A DNA stretch of 64,000 nucleotides from Salvia splendens. Its lineage: Eukaryota; Streptophyta; Magnoliopsida; Lamiales; Lamiaceae. Position 1 is the first letter of the stretch. Each line of letters opens with the position of its first letter. Below the pieces are notes generated by a model. The model saw only the letters and a list, made by a program, of their open reading frames with translations. It made no database searches and was not told where the DNA came from. Shown here piece by piece: positions 33,601 to 44,519 of this stretch. The stretch is from positions 32,625,883-32,689,882 of the forward strand of contig NC_056039.1 in NCBI RefSeq assembly GCF_004379255.2, written 5' to 3'. A program made the translations under genes and the position numbers.

Positions 33601-34991
33601 TTTTATCATCAGTAATATACTAATATGACTTGGCTTATCCACTAAATTGTATCCCAAGATCTTAAATCATCTAAAGTTGATGGCTCTTCAAAGAGGTAAG
33701 AATAGGTTTTGAAATATGAATTGTATGGGTTGCAGTGTTAGGGCAACTATTGATAGGTACAAGAAAGCAACTGCTGATTCCTCAAGTGCTGTGTCCACAT
33801 CAGAGGCTAATACCCAGGCAAGTAATTGATCAATGTTCATCCTTATTTATCAAATTGTGTGTTAACTTAACTTACCTTTGCATATTCAACTCCACAAAGT
33901 GTTGTCATTTATTCACATTACCAGTAAAAAATAAAAATAAACAGTGTAATGAGGAATTGCAAGAAAATTAGCTAGCTAGTACAGTATCTTTGCTTGACTT
34001 CAAAACAGCAGTAGATTTTCTAGAGTTCCTTACATTATTTGTTTTCACAGTCTAACTTTTTTCCTTGAATTATGACCAGTTTTACCAGCAAGAAGCTAAC
34101 AAGTTGCGCAGACAAATACGAGATATGCAATCTTCAAACAGGTTTATAATTAGCTGTTTATTAATGTTAGTTATATAGAGAGAGAAATGTTATGCTACTG
34201 ATAAACTTTTGATTACTGTGTAGACAAATGCTGGGAGATGGAGTGACAAGTTTGCCACCAAAGGATCTCAAGAGCATGGAAGGAAAACTGGAGAAGGCCA
34301 TAAGCCGAATTCGCGCCAAGAAAGTAAATCAATCAACTCTTACTTTTGAAGACAAAACATATCTAGCCATATCATATTTTATCATATCATGTTTTTTGTG
34401 CAGAATGAGTTGTTGTTTGCTGAGATAGAGCTCATGCAAAAGAGGGTAATTAATTAATCAACAACTCCTTTTTGTTGATTAATACAAAAACTTATCAATA
34501 ATGTCTGGTCTTGATTTATGATCAGGAGCTTGAGCTGCATAATGCTAACATGTTTCTCAGAGCAAAGGTAACTACTTGAAAGGGTTTTGTGTTGAGATAC
34601 TCACGTGTCAGTTGTCTCGTAAAGAAAATGTGAAGTAAAAAGGATTAACTTAAATACTTAGTGAGCCGCTTATCATGCCATTAATTGGTTTCGAAACGAA
34701 ACCTCATTAGGATTTGGTTGGTCTGTGCAGATAGCTGAGAGTGAGAGAGCACAGCAGGAGATGAGCTTGATGCCTGCGGGATCCGAGTACCATGAGCCCA
34801 TGACTACACAGCCTTACGACATCCGTAACTTCCTCCCCATGAACCTCATGGAACCCTCCTACGCCCGCTCAGACCAAACCCCACTCCAGCTCGTGTATGT
34901 CCCCCCGTTATTATGCTTTTGTTCTCTTCATTATTAAGTGAATAAGTACTAATGGTTTTAACCAGTTAATCATATTCATGTCTGCAGCTGA
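27605..34991 (+). CDS. PLE/SHP1: C-lineage MADS-box transcription factor, PLENA/SHATTERPROOF type
   Basis: Eight coding exons: 27605-27801, 33736-33817, 34080-34141, 34224-34323, 34404-34445, 34526-34567, 34731-34894, 34988-34991. They splice in frame to 230 aa. The MADS domain lies at about residues 7-63 ([12 protein letters not shown]...RLYEYSNN) after a short N-terminal extension. Then come the I region ([13 protein letters not shown]), a K domain coiled coil ([20 protein letters not shown] to FLRAKIAE), and a C-terminus with [20 protein letters not shown] and terminal LQLV, the AG motifs of C-class proteins. The last Val codon is split over the final intron (GT|C), followed by TGA. The factor directs stamen/carpel or fruit identity as MADS tetramers in the nucleus. 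The [17 protein letters not shown] wording and the linkage to GAUT15 and PDF1 favour the PLE/SHP branch over AG/FAR. Intron 1 is 5.9 kb. Confidence 0.95.
28341..29040 (+). promoter_or_regulatory. Conserved AG-type intron module, copy 1
   Basis: In order: GGCTAGGGTTTGAAATG (28343), GGAATCTTCCGTCATTTC, GGTATTAACCGCCGGT (about 28852), a G-box CACGTG (28884-28889), LFY-type CCACTGG (28898-28904), CCAATCA (28918-28924), CCAATC (28962), and GTCGACGAAATTAAGGTTGC. CCANTG (LEAFY) and CCAATCA motifs are known parts of the Arabidopsis AG intron enhancer; binding here is inferred. Confidence 0.7.
29921..30700 (+). promoter_or_regulatory. Conserved AG-type intron module, copy 2
   Basis: Same motif order as copy 1: GGCTAGGGTTTGAAATG (29923), GGAATCTTCCGCCATTTC, GGTATTAACCGCCGGT (about 30476), CACGTG (30507-30512), CCACTGG (30521-30527), CCAATCA (30541-30547), a second CCAATCA (30561-30567), and the same GTCGACGAAATTAAGGTTGC. 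Spacing of the first three core sites is identical to copy 1 (14 and 20 bp); the gap between the two CCAAT boxes differs (44 versus 20 bp). Confidence 0.7.
31351..33246 (+). mobile_element. PIF/Harbinger family A element, Myb/SANT-like type, inserted in MADS intron
   Basis: The right end GGAGATGCTC (33246) is followed by TTA. The 3' UTR and right end (32960-33246) closely match the reverse complement of 9676-9960. The leader (31560-31695) matches the reverse complement of 11300-11420, including ACTTGTTTTAACGAGT and TCTATCTTAATTT. The left, GC-rich part (31351-31537) is two diverged tandem units of about 90 bp, each ending CCATTGCA. No left inverted repeat or matching TTA was found, so the left end is rearranged or truncated. 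Confidence 0.85.
31696..32957 (+). pseudogene. Harbinger-associated Myb/SANT-like gene, degraded
   Basis: It starts with a plausible N-terminus ([19 protein letters not shown]) followed by a Gly/Pro/Met-rich region, then wording nearly identical to the ORF at 312-1193 but broken by stops and frameshifts (for example TGA in GGCGTGAGTGAG near 32172, and TAG in GATTTTAGGGC near 32338). The last piece, 32766-32957, retains [19 protein letters not shown] and the acidic tail. The region equivalent to 264-311 still reads as a basic stretch ([10 protein letters not shown]), a likely nuclear localisation signal lost in the first copy. Confidence 0.85.
33818..33819 (+). other. Non-canonical GC splice donor of the second intron
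   Basis: The exon 33736-33817 ends ACCCAG and the intron begins GCAAGT, a GC-AG intron with an otherwise ideal donor. The frame (…ANTQ|FYQQ…) requires this junction. No GT donor at this position is possible. Confidence 0.85.
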
Positions 34992-35882
34992 AAGGGCAAG
35001 AAATCTTGGAGATGGATGATCAAGATGGTGTAATTTCCTATATATATCTATATATATTGTTTATGGAAATTTGATGATCTAAAGTTAGGGGCTGACAGCA
35101 GTTTTCTATGTAAAACACTAACTACATTGAACTTGATAATGTTGTTGTGGAATTAATCCTAACAAATATAAGCTGTTAATGTCCAATTAATTACATCTGT
35201 ATTGGCTGATAAATTTGGACTTGCATTTTATGTATTTCTTTATGAAACTATGGCTCATGAATTACATTTAACACACTAGGGGACTTTATAAAACGCTATG
35301 CTTTTCTATTTCAAATTGTTCCATCCTCGAAAAGATTTTTTACTAAGAATACTCCAATCTTTTCTGTTCTATCTCTCTCTTAGTTTACAATTTTGATTCA
35401 AAACTCATGTCATTCACTAACAAGGCTATTGGTAGGGGAAGACGGCGTATTGAAACGAGATGATTGAGAAACAGAGTAAAACCTACTGACAAAGCAAACA
35501 GTATGATCAGCAGCAACTCAAACCAAAATATGCAAAACTATTAAAGCAACACTTCATAAAGTAGAGAACCATATTGATATTATACATATATAGATGAAGC
35601 TACAAATTAATATACAGTTACATTAAAATCTTCTTCACCCTTACACTGGTTTTGTAGGTTAGATATCTCGCTATACACACACATATATATATAGATATCT
35701 CAGCTTGCTTCTTCTATATATATATATATATGTGCTATTATCCACAGAGGGGCAGTATCTGAGAAGAGACTGAAGGCTCGACCTTCTTCCCTCTGCCTCG
35801 ACCAACTCCTCCAGCGTTTAAACCGAAACAAATATCGAGATATAGATATATTGATACATACATATGTGTATAAAACATCCTC
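34992..35882. other. Region between convergent MADS and GAUT15 genes
   Basis: 3' UTRs of both genes are expected here. It contains TA-rich simple repeats (TATATATATATATA around 35717-35730). No further gene. Confidence 0.5.
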
Positions 35883-38800
35883 TCAACTCGCTATTCCACA
35901 TTTTCTAATATGATGATTCGATGAATTTATGTGCCTGGTCCACAGATGCCTTACCTCTGGTGACCCAATTTCGAGCCATGGCTTTGCCGGCCCACTAAAA
36001 TGCACGATGGCTGCAGTTTCCAGGATCTGCTTGTCTACTAGTGGATACCGGTACCCTAGACCGGCTATGTGCCACGACTGATCAATGGCTTGGACGTGAT
36101 TTTCGAATGCAAGTAAGGCCGGTGGAAGTGCTCCCGGATGCCATAGTTCGAAACCAGAATTGAGGCTCTGCAAAACAAAGAGGTTAGGAAAAAGGAAGTA
36201 ACATTAACACCAACTAAATAATGATCTAAGTATAAAAAATGGAGCATACTCACAAGTTTAAGCCACTGATGATACACTGCAGTGATATTGCTCTTCCTCC
36301 ATCTTTGCAGATCAAAAACATTTACCCCACAAAGCCATACACAGCGATTTTCGTCTAAAATGGACGATATGATTGGATTCGTGAAGTTGAAATAATCCTT
36401 GTACTTTCGTCCAGGACAGCAGTCAGTTCCACACCATGAATCAACAACTGCAGCCACAACTTTCAGGTTGAGATCTAAGTCCCACAGGGGTGATAAGTCA
36501 TGTTGTACTACGACATCATCATCCAGGAACACAACTTTGTTCAGATCTGGAAACAGCTGTAAGATACACTGATATGAGAAAATGGACATAAGATTATACT
36601 CACAAACAGTAATTTATTGGAAAAATTACCTCGGGTAGATAGACACGGAGGTGATTCAAGAGGGAGACAGAGCTGGGACTTAGGACATCTAGCTTGTGGT
36701 AATTTCCATTCCCATATTCAAGATCCTCTGTCTTCAGACTTCGGTAATTGTGATTCCAGATCTGATGATGAATTTCTAGCATCTCCTTAACAGCTACATT
36801 CACCTCATGAGGCCAATCATATTCATGCAAGCCCTTGACTTCAACAACTGCAGAGCCAATTGAGTTTACTGAAAACCATGCATGCATTGAAGTGTATGTC
36901 TTCTTATCAGTCACCACATGGAAGACCAATTTTTCGGGATTCCTTGATGTGTTGAGAGTGGAGGAGATAACCACACAGGCAGCAAGGATGTTGTCAGTTA
37001 AAAGAACAACATGATGAAAAGAAGTGTCTGTGAGGCGGTGAATGTATTGAGGCAAAGGTATTCGAGAGCGTGCTGCAGCATTCACAGCATATTCCTCGGC
37101 CATTTCAAGTGACAGGCAGTGGAGGCTCTTGGGTACACCACGAGCAGCTAAATGCCAGTACATAGATTCGTGCCACTGAGCAGTTTTTACAATGTGTTCC
37201 ATCTTTGCAATCTGCGATGAGATAAAGAGTTAATGTGCAAGTCCATCAAATAGACTAGAGACGATTAATGCCACAGACTTGGTCATGTTCACAATGCTAT
37301 ATCAAAAAGCTTCAGAAGTCAAAATAATAAGAGGCTGTTGAGTGCTGTTAAAGGAGTAGCATAATTTTATGGTAATGTGGTTCTTATCATATTGGGAATC
37401 AGACGATCAGTAAATCAGAATTTAGGTATGAGATTAAATATATAACAGTTTCTACCATCCCCTTCTGCAAGCTTAGTATGTTGTTCCAGATGAGAAAAAA
37501 GGTATGAATCTAATCCATTGTGTCATTCATATCAGTTGATACTTAAGTACAAGTTTTGACGATTACATGAGCAGATTTTCTCTTCAATATCTGGCTGCCT
37601 TATAATTAATAATTACTCCATGTAACAATGATTTGACTACATACATACATCTAAAGCTTTTCTCTGTTGTGAAGAAAGTTTACAAAATGCTTTTTCACAT
37701 ATGCAGTGATGCAAAAGATAACTGCACAATTTATTTGAATGAAAATGAAATGGAACCAACCTCAGTTAGAACACCATCACCCAACTTTCACTTATTTATA
37801 GTTGGTATATTATCTCAAAATGAAACAATATATTCTATATCAGGGATGGTTGGCACTTTTCTTCACATTGTGGACATATAACAAGCACCAAAAAGAGTAG
37901 GCATTGAAGTGACAGAACATAATATTCAAAGCTTTTATCTTTAGCCAGCAACAAAATTTATGATCTCACATGTTGCCAATTATATTGCAGATGAAAGAAG
38001 TGTACCTCTCCAAGAAAAACAAAACAAAACAAGTTGAAGTGAAAGAAGAGCACATGTGAGTTACTACCATGCTACCGACTCATCGATGAAGTATAATTAC
38101 ATCACAGTCATCAAGCCATTTGTATCATAAATATCACATGTTATAACAAAAACAGAAACTGATATTACAAAATTCTCAGTCCACACCCAATTTGTCCTTT
38201 CATCTCATCATCGCCCGTCACTAGTATCAATTTTTATGTCTAGCAAGAAAACTCACAAGAACTAAAGAGGGATGAATGACTAAAGATTCATTATAGATAA
38301 AATTTGGTGTACTTGACTCAAAACAAAAACAGGAAACGAAAGAAATGCCAAAATTTAAAAAGCACACAGATAATAAGTTAAAAGTGAATAAAATAGTAGT
38401 AGTACACTAGCAAATTAGTGAATTACCATGGCCTTGGTCTTGAAAGCGAAGGCTTTTATGTCCTGTCTGTTTATAGTCATATCCTTTACAAGATCCTTGA
38501 ATGAAACTGGGTCAGAATTTGAACCCTCAACTGTAATAATTCCACCACCATTCTCGCTACCACTTGCCTCCAGCAAGGCCCTCGTCAGCTCTTCTCTGAG
38601 CTTTTTTGACATTATTAAAGCAGAGTATTGTAAGCAAAAAGCCAAATAGGAACAAAATCATGCATTTCATTCACATGCATTTTTGCTTTATGGCGTAAAT
38701 GTCTACGTACGTTGTACAAAAGCCTATAATCATGGCAGCCACCAATCATAGTGGAAGTGGGCTACACAGTAATTCTTGCACTAGTGGCTCGTCAAGGCTT

Positions 38801-40110
38801 TTTCTTCCTGGATAAAGTCATAGGCTAGGTACTAGAGATCCTCTATTGGACTAGATCATGACAAAATCATAAAAATACATGAAGATAAGGCAATCTTCAA
38901 AATTCATACTACTCCCTCCTATCCTTGGCATTCTTTTTTGCACGGAGTTTAAGAATAGTATGTTAAATGGATGGTGAAAAAGTAAGATAGAATAAAATAA
39001 GAGAGATGAAGAGAGAATAAAGTAAAAGGGAATATTACTTTTTGCCAAAAAATAGAAATGACTCAATTAACTTGGAACTTACGGAAATAGAAAAATGACT
39101 CTATTAACATGGAACGGAGCTACAAAATAATATCTCATTTTATCATCTAAGAAAGTCCAAATGTCTCGTAGTTTTTCTATTTTGAATAAGTGAATTTTAA
39201 ACTCTATTAAATTATTATACTAATATTATATTATAAAATTAATATATACTGTATAACTCTAGTTAAAATAGACTTTAAATACTACTACTACTAGTTAGTT
39301 ATTAAAATTTGAAGGGGGTAAATCAAATCAAACTCAAAATCAATGTGAAATCAAGTGGTCTGTGGCACTAAAGCATGCCATGTGTTGATGAAAGAAAATG
39401 GTGAAGCTGATTGCCGACAGTCCTCAGAAAGCGCTCATCCACTAGTCCTGCTCCTTTCCAGCTACTTATTCAATCACTCACTAAATTTGTTTACTAGGAG
39501 TATACTATTTTCAAACAAATAACAATATTAATAATAATTCAATAATTTGTTTATTGTTCAAAAGATAGATTTTTAATCTTGTCGATTCTCGTTATAAAAT
39601 CCATTAAATGTTTGCAACATACTATTCATTATGTCCATAAACCCCCAAAATAGAACTTGTGTATTTAATATTTTATCCAACTACTTAAAATTACCATCAA
39701 CAGAGAACCAAATGTGAACTTACCAAGGCACCGTCACTCCCGCCAAAAAACCGCCATGTCAGACAACCTGCAGCTTAACACGACTGATGTTACAATTTTA
39801 CCCTTACGAGATCACAAAAATTTACAACATTGCCATACACGGAGAAATCGGAGTGAGAATGCGTAAAAAAGAAATTACCAATAGGGGAAGAACAGAGCGC
39901 AGCCGATTCAAGCACGAGAAGAGCAGTCCTAACAAGAAGAAAGGGCAAAAGTAGGCCGGCGAACAGCCTAATCGTGCGGTGCGACAATCGGCGTTTACCC
40001 GCCGCCGGCAGTGAGTTCTTCCACTTCATCCCCCGCCAAACACCTCCGCGTCCGGCGACGGCGGACGCGGCTAGTCTCTTAATCCCGATCGCCGATACGT
40101 ATACCTTCAT
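35883..40110 (-). CDS. GAUT15: Galacturonosyltransferase 15-like (GT8 family)
   Basis: Five exons on the minus strand: 40110-39879, 38593-38427, 37211-36630, 36556-36254, 36167-35883, joining in frame to 522 aa (Arabidopsis GAUT15 is about 540). The N-terminus [12 protein letters not shown] is followed by a basic stretch and a single transmembrane anchor (about residues 48-68, [20 protein letters not shown]), so a type II Golgi protein. The catalytic GT8 domain contains [19 protein letters not shown], the metal-binding LDDDVVV (DxD), [27 protein letters not shown], and the C-terminal HFSGPAKPW motif. The enzyme family uses UDP-galacturonate in pectin synthesis. The acceptor of exon 2 (CTCAGAG|AAGAGC) is chosen because it keeps frame; a small missed exon there remains possible. 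MKV was chosen over an upstream in-frame ATG at 40185 by family similarity. Confidence 0.93.
38908..39118. mobile_element. Degenerate Stowaway-like MITE
   Basis: ACTACTCCCTCCTATCC at the left and AACGGAGCTAC at the right look like eroded Stowaway ends. The interior is A-rich on one half and T-rich on the other. It lies in the second half of a GAUT15 intron. Confidence 0.45.
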
Positions 40111-41189
40111 ATCGCGGTCTCCGATTTCCGCTTCTTCTTCAGAAAGGATTTCATCGCACAGATCAGCTTCGGCTTTGGATCTCAATGATTTGCACCTATC
40201 GAAGCAAGAGGCGGTGCCAGCTTAAGCAAAGCATCTTATTCTAAATTGATTGGACAATCGAAATGAAACCTACCTCTGCTTGAAGCAATTGATCAGTGAA
40301 TATCTGCTTTAATGGAGCTCTGCACTGAAGTTCATGAATATGCTTCAATAGGCTATTGTATCTCAATGCGTGTATATATGTATGTGTAGAGATAGAGAGT
40401 TTATGCTTATACGAGTAAGTAATCTGCTTGGATTTGTGAATGAATCGAAATCACGACGCACCCGTTGTACTGTAAATATAGCATAAGCTGATTTGCCTTT
40501 TTACTCACTCTTGCTGCGTGATGTGAATATATACTTGTGTGTGCTTTTGTGTGTGTGAAAGTACAAGTACATTATTTATTTATTTTTTTATAAAAATTTT
40601 GGGGGGTTGGGGTTTGTGGGGTTGGGGGGGCAAGAAGCAATGCCGCGTTGTACAGAATGCTGAGGAATAAATATACAGTGCATATAATTTTGATATGAGT
40701 AATATATATAAATATTTTAAATTTCATAATTTATGTTGGTATCTAAAATCCCAAAATTTGAGAGTAATAAACTTTGCTTGATGTATTGTCCACATTATTG
40801 ATTAGAGTTAATGAGTTGTGAAAAACGTTTTGGACAAATGAAAATTGAGTATTTTTAAGAAATGGAAGGAATAATAATGTTCTTCAATTTTTGATTTGGA
40901 GATTTTAGCTTCTTAACTAAATCGCAACAAATTGAAAATTTATATTGAAAGCTAATATTATCATATTAAAAGATTGTGTGTGTATAATTCAAGAATTAAT
41001 TAAATTTTAGGTATCTGTATCAATATGTAGCCATAATTGGAGATAAGAATATTTGAGTAATGTGAATTAGTGACATCACAACACTTGACTTTTGTGCTAG
41101 TAGGCATCGTACAATACTGACGGTGATCTTAGACGCGTTATATGTAGGCATCCAAGACAAAGTTTCTTAATAATGATAACATTAAACTA
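40111..41189. other. GAUT15 5' UTR/promoter and intergenic
   Basis: A likely 5' UTR with an in-frame upstream ATG (40185) and short TA/TG repeats (40370-40400, 40530-40560). A G-rich run (TTTTGGGGGGTTGGGGTTTG at about 40597-40616) is the only other oddity. No other gene. Confidence 0.4.
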
Positions 41190-41191
41190 TA

Positions 41192-41709
41192 CTCCATCCG
41201 TCCTACTAAAATAACACGTTTCTTAGTCATTATAAAATTTAAAAAGTTAAATATTAGTTAATGTGGTTAATTGGATAAAGGAATAGTGGGTGTAAATACT
41301 CCCTCCGTTTTTTAAATATAGAAACATTTGAAACGGCACGAGTTTTAATGCACAATTTAGTAAATTAAGAGAGAGGAAGAAAAAAATTGATAAAGTAAAA
41401 GAGATGGAGAGAAAAAAATAATAGGATTAATGTTAGTGGATTATGAGGTCTACTTTATTAGTGGTATTGGTAAATAAATTAATGTATAGGGGTGTAAATA
41501 CTTTCTAAAATAGAAAGTTTGAAAGTTGTTATTTTTAAGGAACAGACTAAAATGGAAAGAGTTGCTATTGTTAAAATACGGAGGGAGTATTAGTGAGAGA
41601 GAAATAGAGTTAAAATTTTAATCAAGAGAAAAAATTGATTGAGTAGATTAATTGAAGAAATAAGGTTATCAAAAATAAAAATGTGTCATCTTAGTTGGAA
41701 TGAAGGAAG
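41192..41709. mobile_element. Stowaway MITE, outer copy of a nested pair
   Basis: The left end CTCCATCCGTCCTAC and right end GTTGGAATGAAGGAAG are imperfect inverted repeats flanked by TA (41190-41191 and 41710-41711). It is interrupted by the element at 41299-41587. Confidence 0.75.
41299..41587. mobile_element. Stowaway MITE, inner copy
   Basis: CTCCCTCCGTTTTTTAAA at the left and ACGGAGGGAG at the right, with TA duplications (41297-41298 and 41588-41589). 289 bp, non-coding. It inserted into the outer Stowaway. Confidence 0.9.
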
Positions 41710-41711
41710 TA

Positions 41712-43469
41712 CTATTCGAGCTTGAAGATTAACCACCTCAGAGTTACACCAACACATTGGTTTTTCTTTTCTCTACATTGCCTAAACCAATACTTTCTAC
41801 ATCCTCATATCACTCCGTATGTTCATCTTTCCTTTATAATTTGTCCTCATTATAATATTCAATCACATTTTTCATTCCACTTTATCACACAAAACTATTC
41901 CGCCTAAAATCTCATGCTATTCAAGAATGTAGACATCGTGAATGAGAGGGGGAGTACTCTACCACGAAAAGAAAATGTGTGAATTTAAATGAGAAGGATC
42001 AAGTACTTTCTATAATATTTTATGGTAAATTTGATTACAAAGATCATGAAATTAGATTTTATTGTAAATTTTTCATGGCTTTGATTTCATTTTGGAGAAA
42101 AATCAAACTCGTGGAAGATTCGTCACAAGACCTAAGTAATAATTTTGCGACCAAATTCATGATTCACGGAAAGTAACAAATTTCAGCTAATGTTTATGAT
42201 TTTAGGGGCAAATAATATTGCCTCACATAGTCATATCTATGTTTCTAGCATGACATTCATATGAGACCTGAGAAAAGGACCGTAAGCATCATTCTTATCA
42301 TGAATAATCTATTATTTGGTTAGGATTGAGAGATTGACTCCAATGATTAATAGTCGAGTAAAAAATCCATTAAATTTATTTTAGTGTTGTAATGTTTTCT
42401 ATTCCACTTATATGTATTACATTCCAATTTTCATTTTACAAAATTGAAAGAAAATGGGTATATAAAAAAATTCTTAATAATATCAAGTGTCATATTCATA
42501 TTTTATCTTATAAGTGTAAGGTGTTAACAAGTAAGGGACATAGGCATGTGATGTGACTTGTGAGCATGATATGATCATAGTGTGGAAAAAAGGTGCAAAT
42601 GAAATTCTATCATCTCGTTATTGGTGTCTCATATCTCAATGGAGAATTAGGTATGGTTATGCTATGATGTGTGTCTTCATCACAACTTGGTTTAAGGCCA
42701 TCACAAAAATTGGAAAGGACTACACTACTTACATATTCATTTTCACATTATTTTGTACTAATTATATTTGTATAATAGTACTACTATTTTGTTTTAGATA
42801 ACGTACTTTTCCCTTATCTTATATGTTCTATAATGTCCATTTATATTTACACAAAAACTATTGGAACTTGGAAGTAGCTAGGTGACATATTTATATTTTC
42901 AAGAATAAATGGAATGGAGTGGTTGAAAGAATGCAATTAAAATAGAAGCTTATCTATCTTTAGACTTGCAGCTTCGAACATTAATCGTTCTATGTCAACA
43001 CACGCACATCTCCATAAATGATATTCATTATTTCACAATCTCGCTTGTCACACGGTGTTCCACATATAAATTTATAATTGCACTATAACATTAATTCGAG
43101 CTAAGGCTTTATTACTATTACACAATTAATGCTTAATTATAACAAAATATTGTCATTTTAGAAAGTTATATACCATGATTATGGAATATCTAGATTAAAA
43201 AATTATTATTTTGCTTGGTTATCTTAAAATATGGGGAGTACTATGGTTATTTATATTTTTACTTTTATTAATCATAATGTAATGTTTTTTATTTTATAAT
43301 ATAGTATAATAAAAAAGTGAAATTATTAGTAAGATATTGTGACACATAAGATCCCACTTGCCATTTACATGGATGGACGTATAAGGTTTAATACTAGTAT
43401 AGTCAGCATCGACTAGTAGACGCAGTTAATTAACTATAAATAATTAATATAAATAATATTGATTCTACG
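41712..43469. other. Intergenic, no gene recognised
   Basis: AT-rich. Small ORFs (for example 42553-42801) have no recognisable features. Confidence 0.45.
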
Positions 43470-43796
43470 TTAGGGTGTCCACTATGGGGAGCACGCGGCT
43501 ATAGCCGCGAGTTGGGGCGGCGGGAGGGCTATAGTGGAGAAGTTGTCCGCCCGCGGGGCGGACACCGAAATGGGGGCGGTAGGGGGAGGACGGGCTTCAG
43601 CCGACTCCGGGGCGAGGACGCGGCGAAATGGGGGGGAACGCGGCTATAGGCGCGGCGCCTATAGTGGCGGCACCGACCGTCGCGGCTATAGCCGATTTTT
43701 TTTTTTTACATTTCAATTCACCTATAAATACACCCCACTCCATTCATTATTTTCACACAATTCCAACTCTACATCTATAAAAATTTCTCTCACTAC

Positions 43797-43913
43797 AATG
43801 AATATTTGATCCAACGCTTCGCTGATATGCGCAGGACCACATCACATAACACACTGCATGCCGATTTGATTGAAGAAGTGTGGGCACGTAGGGGAGGTGG
43901 TGGCGCAGTGTAA
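43797..43913 (+). pseudogene. C-terminal remnant of Harbinger transposase
   Basis: Read from AAT at 43797, the frame gives EYLIQRFADMRRTTSHNTLH then ADLIEEVWARRGGGGAV and TAA. It corresponds to the C-terminus of the transposase at 45996 (THVELQEDLIKHVWAKFGHE). The rest of the gene is deleted. Confidence 0.8.
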
Positions 43914-43952
43914 ACATGTTAGTGATTTGTACTAGATTAAATGTAGTGTATA

Positions 43953-44030
43953 ATTTTAATTTTAATTTTAATTTTAATTTAGTGTCTAATTTTAATTTTA
44001 ATTTTAATTCTAATTCTAATTCTAATTCTG
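43953..44030. repeat. (TTTTAA)n / (TTCTAA)n hexanucleotide array
   Basis: About ten tandem hexamers in two blocks separated by TTTAGTGTC, lying in the 3' part of the family C Harbinger element. Confidence 0.85.
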
Positions 44031-44254
44031 CTTCGTATAGTCGTGTTCTTCTAATTACGTATAGCCCGATAAATTTGTTCATAATTACTTGAAACATTAT
44101 AAAATGAAAGTTGATTATAAAATTTGGGGGCTATTGGAGGTGTCCACTATAGTGGCGGACACTAAATTTTAGAGCTATGACAACAAAACTGGGGCAATGG
44201 ACAAAAACTAGGGTGAGACTATTGGGCGTGTCCGCCTTATACTGGACAATCTTA

Positions 44255-44519
44255 CGGATACATAACATAATTAGTTAACTTCAAATAAAATCTCATTAAT
44301 TACAAAAAGGGCCACCGTGCAGATGGATTTTTTTGTGGATAAGGTATATCATATTTTTGTTGAATCATTTTTTTTGGATGGTGGGTGTATTATTGAGCAA
44401 AGATGGAGCAGATATTCAACCTTCTTTGACAACAAAGTCCCATTCCCAAATCACTATATGATATGGAAACATGACTTATTATTCGAAAATAATACCAAAA
44501 AAAAATTCAGAATCTCAAA
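44255..44519. other. Unassigned sequence between two Harbinger elements
   Basis: A 92-aa open frame (44317-44595) has no motif I recognise and overlaps the next element's leader. This may be flanking DNA into which the following element was truncated. Confidence 0.35.

Larger units (their letters stand above)
27802..33735 (+). promoter_or_regulatory. Large first coding intron (5,934 bp) of the MADS gene, regulatory
   Basis: The intron lies between MADS-domain exon and I-region exon, where AGAMOUS-lineage genes keep their main cis-regulatory intron. It contains two related copies of a conserved module (28341-29040 and 29921-30700) and a Harbinger insertion. An unassigned stretch (29340-29720) between the copies has 29-bp inverted repeats (29532-29560 and 29629-29657). 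Confidence 0.8.
43473..44251 (+). mobile_element. PIF/Harbinger family C, internally deleted element
   Basis: 779 bp flanked by TTA (43470-43472 and 44252-44254). Ends: GGGTGTCCACTATGGGG at the left, GATTGTCCAGTATAAGG reading in from the right. The left 230 bp are GC-rich with repeated GGCTATAG/CTATAGCC palindromes, then a TATA-type CCTATAAATACACCCC (43721-43736) and a leader. This is fused directly to the last about 38 codons of a transposase and a 3' UTR with a TTTTAA hexanucleotide array (43953-44030). Confidence 0.9.

Noticed and set aside
27605..34991. Assignment of the MADS gene to the D-lineage (SEEDSTICK/AGL11)
   Set aside because: Considered because of the [11 protein letters not shown] wording. 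The terminal LQLV, the SLMPAGSEY motif, the N-terminal extension and the GAUT15/PDF1 linkage fit the C-lineage PLE/SHP branch better.
35883..40110. GAUT12-14 identity for the GT8 gene
   Set aside because: The [12 protein letters not shown] start, short N-terminal region and position next to the MADS gene match GAUT15.
43534..43809. 91-aa Gly/Arg-rich ORF
   Set aside because: Open frame created by the GC-rich terminal repeats of the family C Harbinger element.
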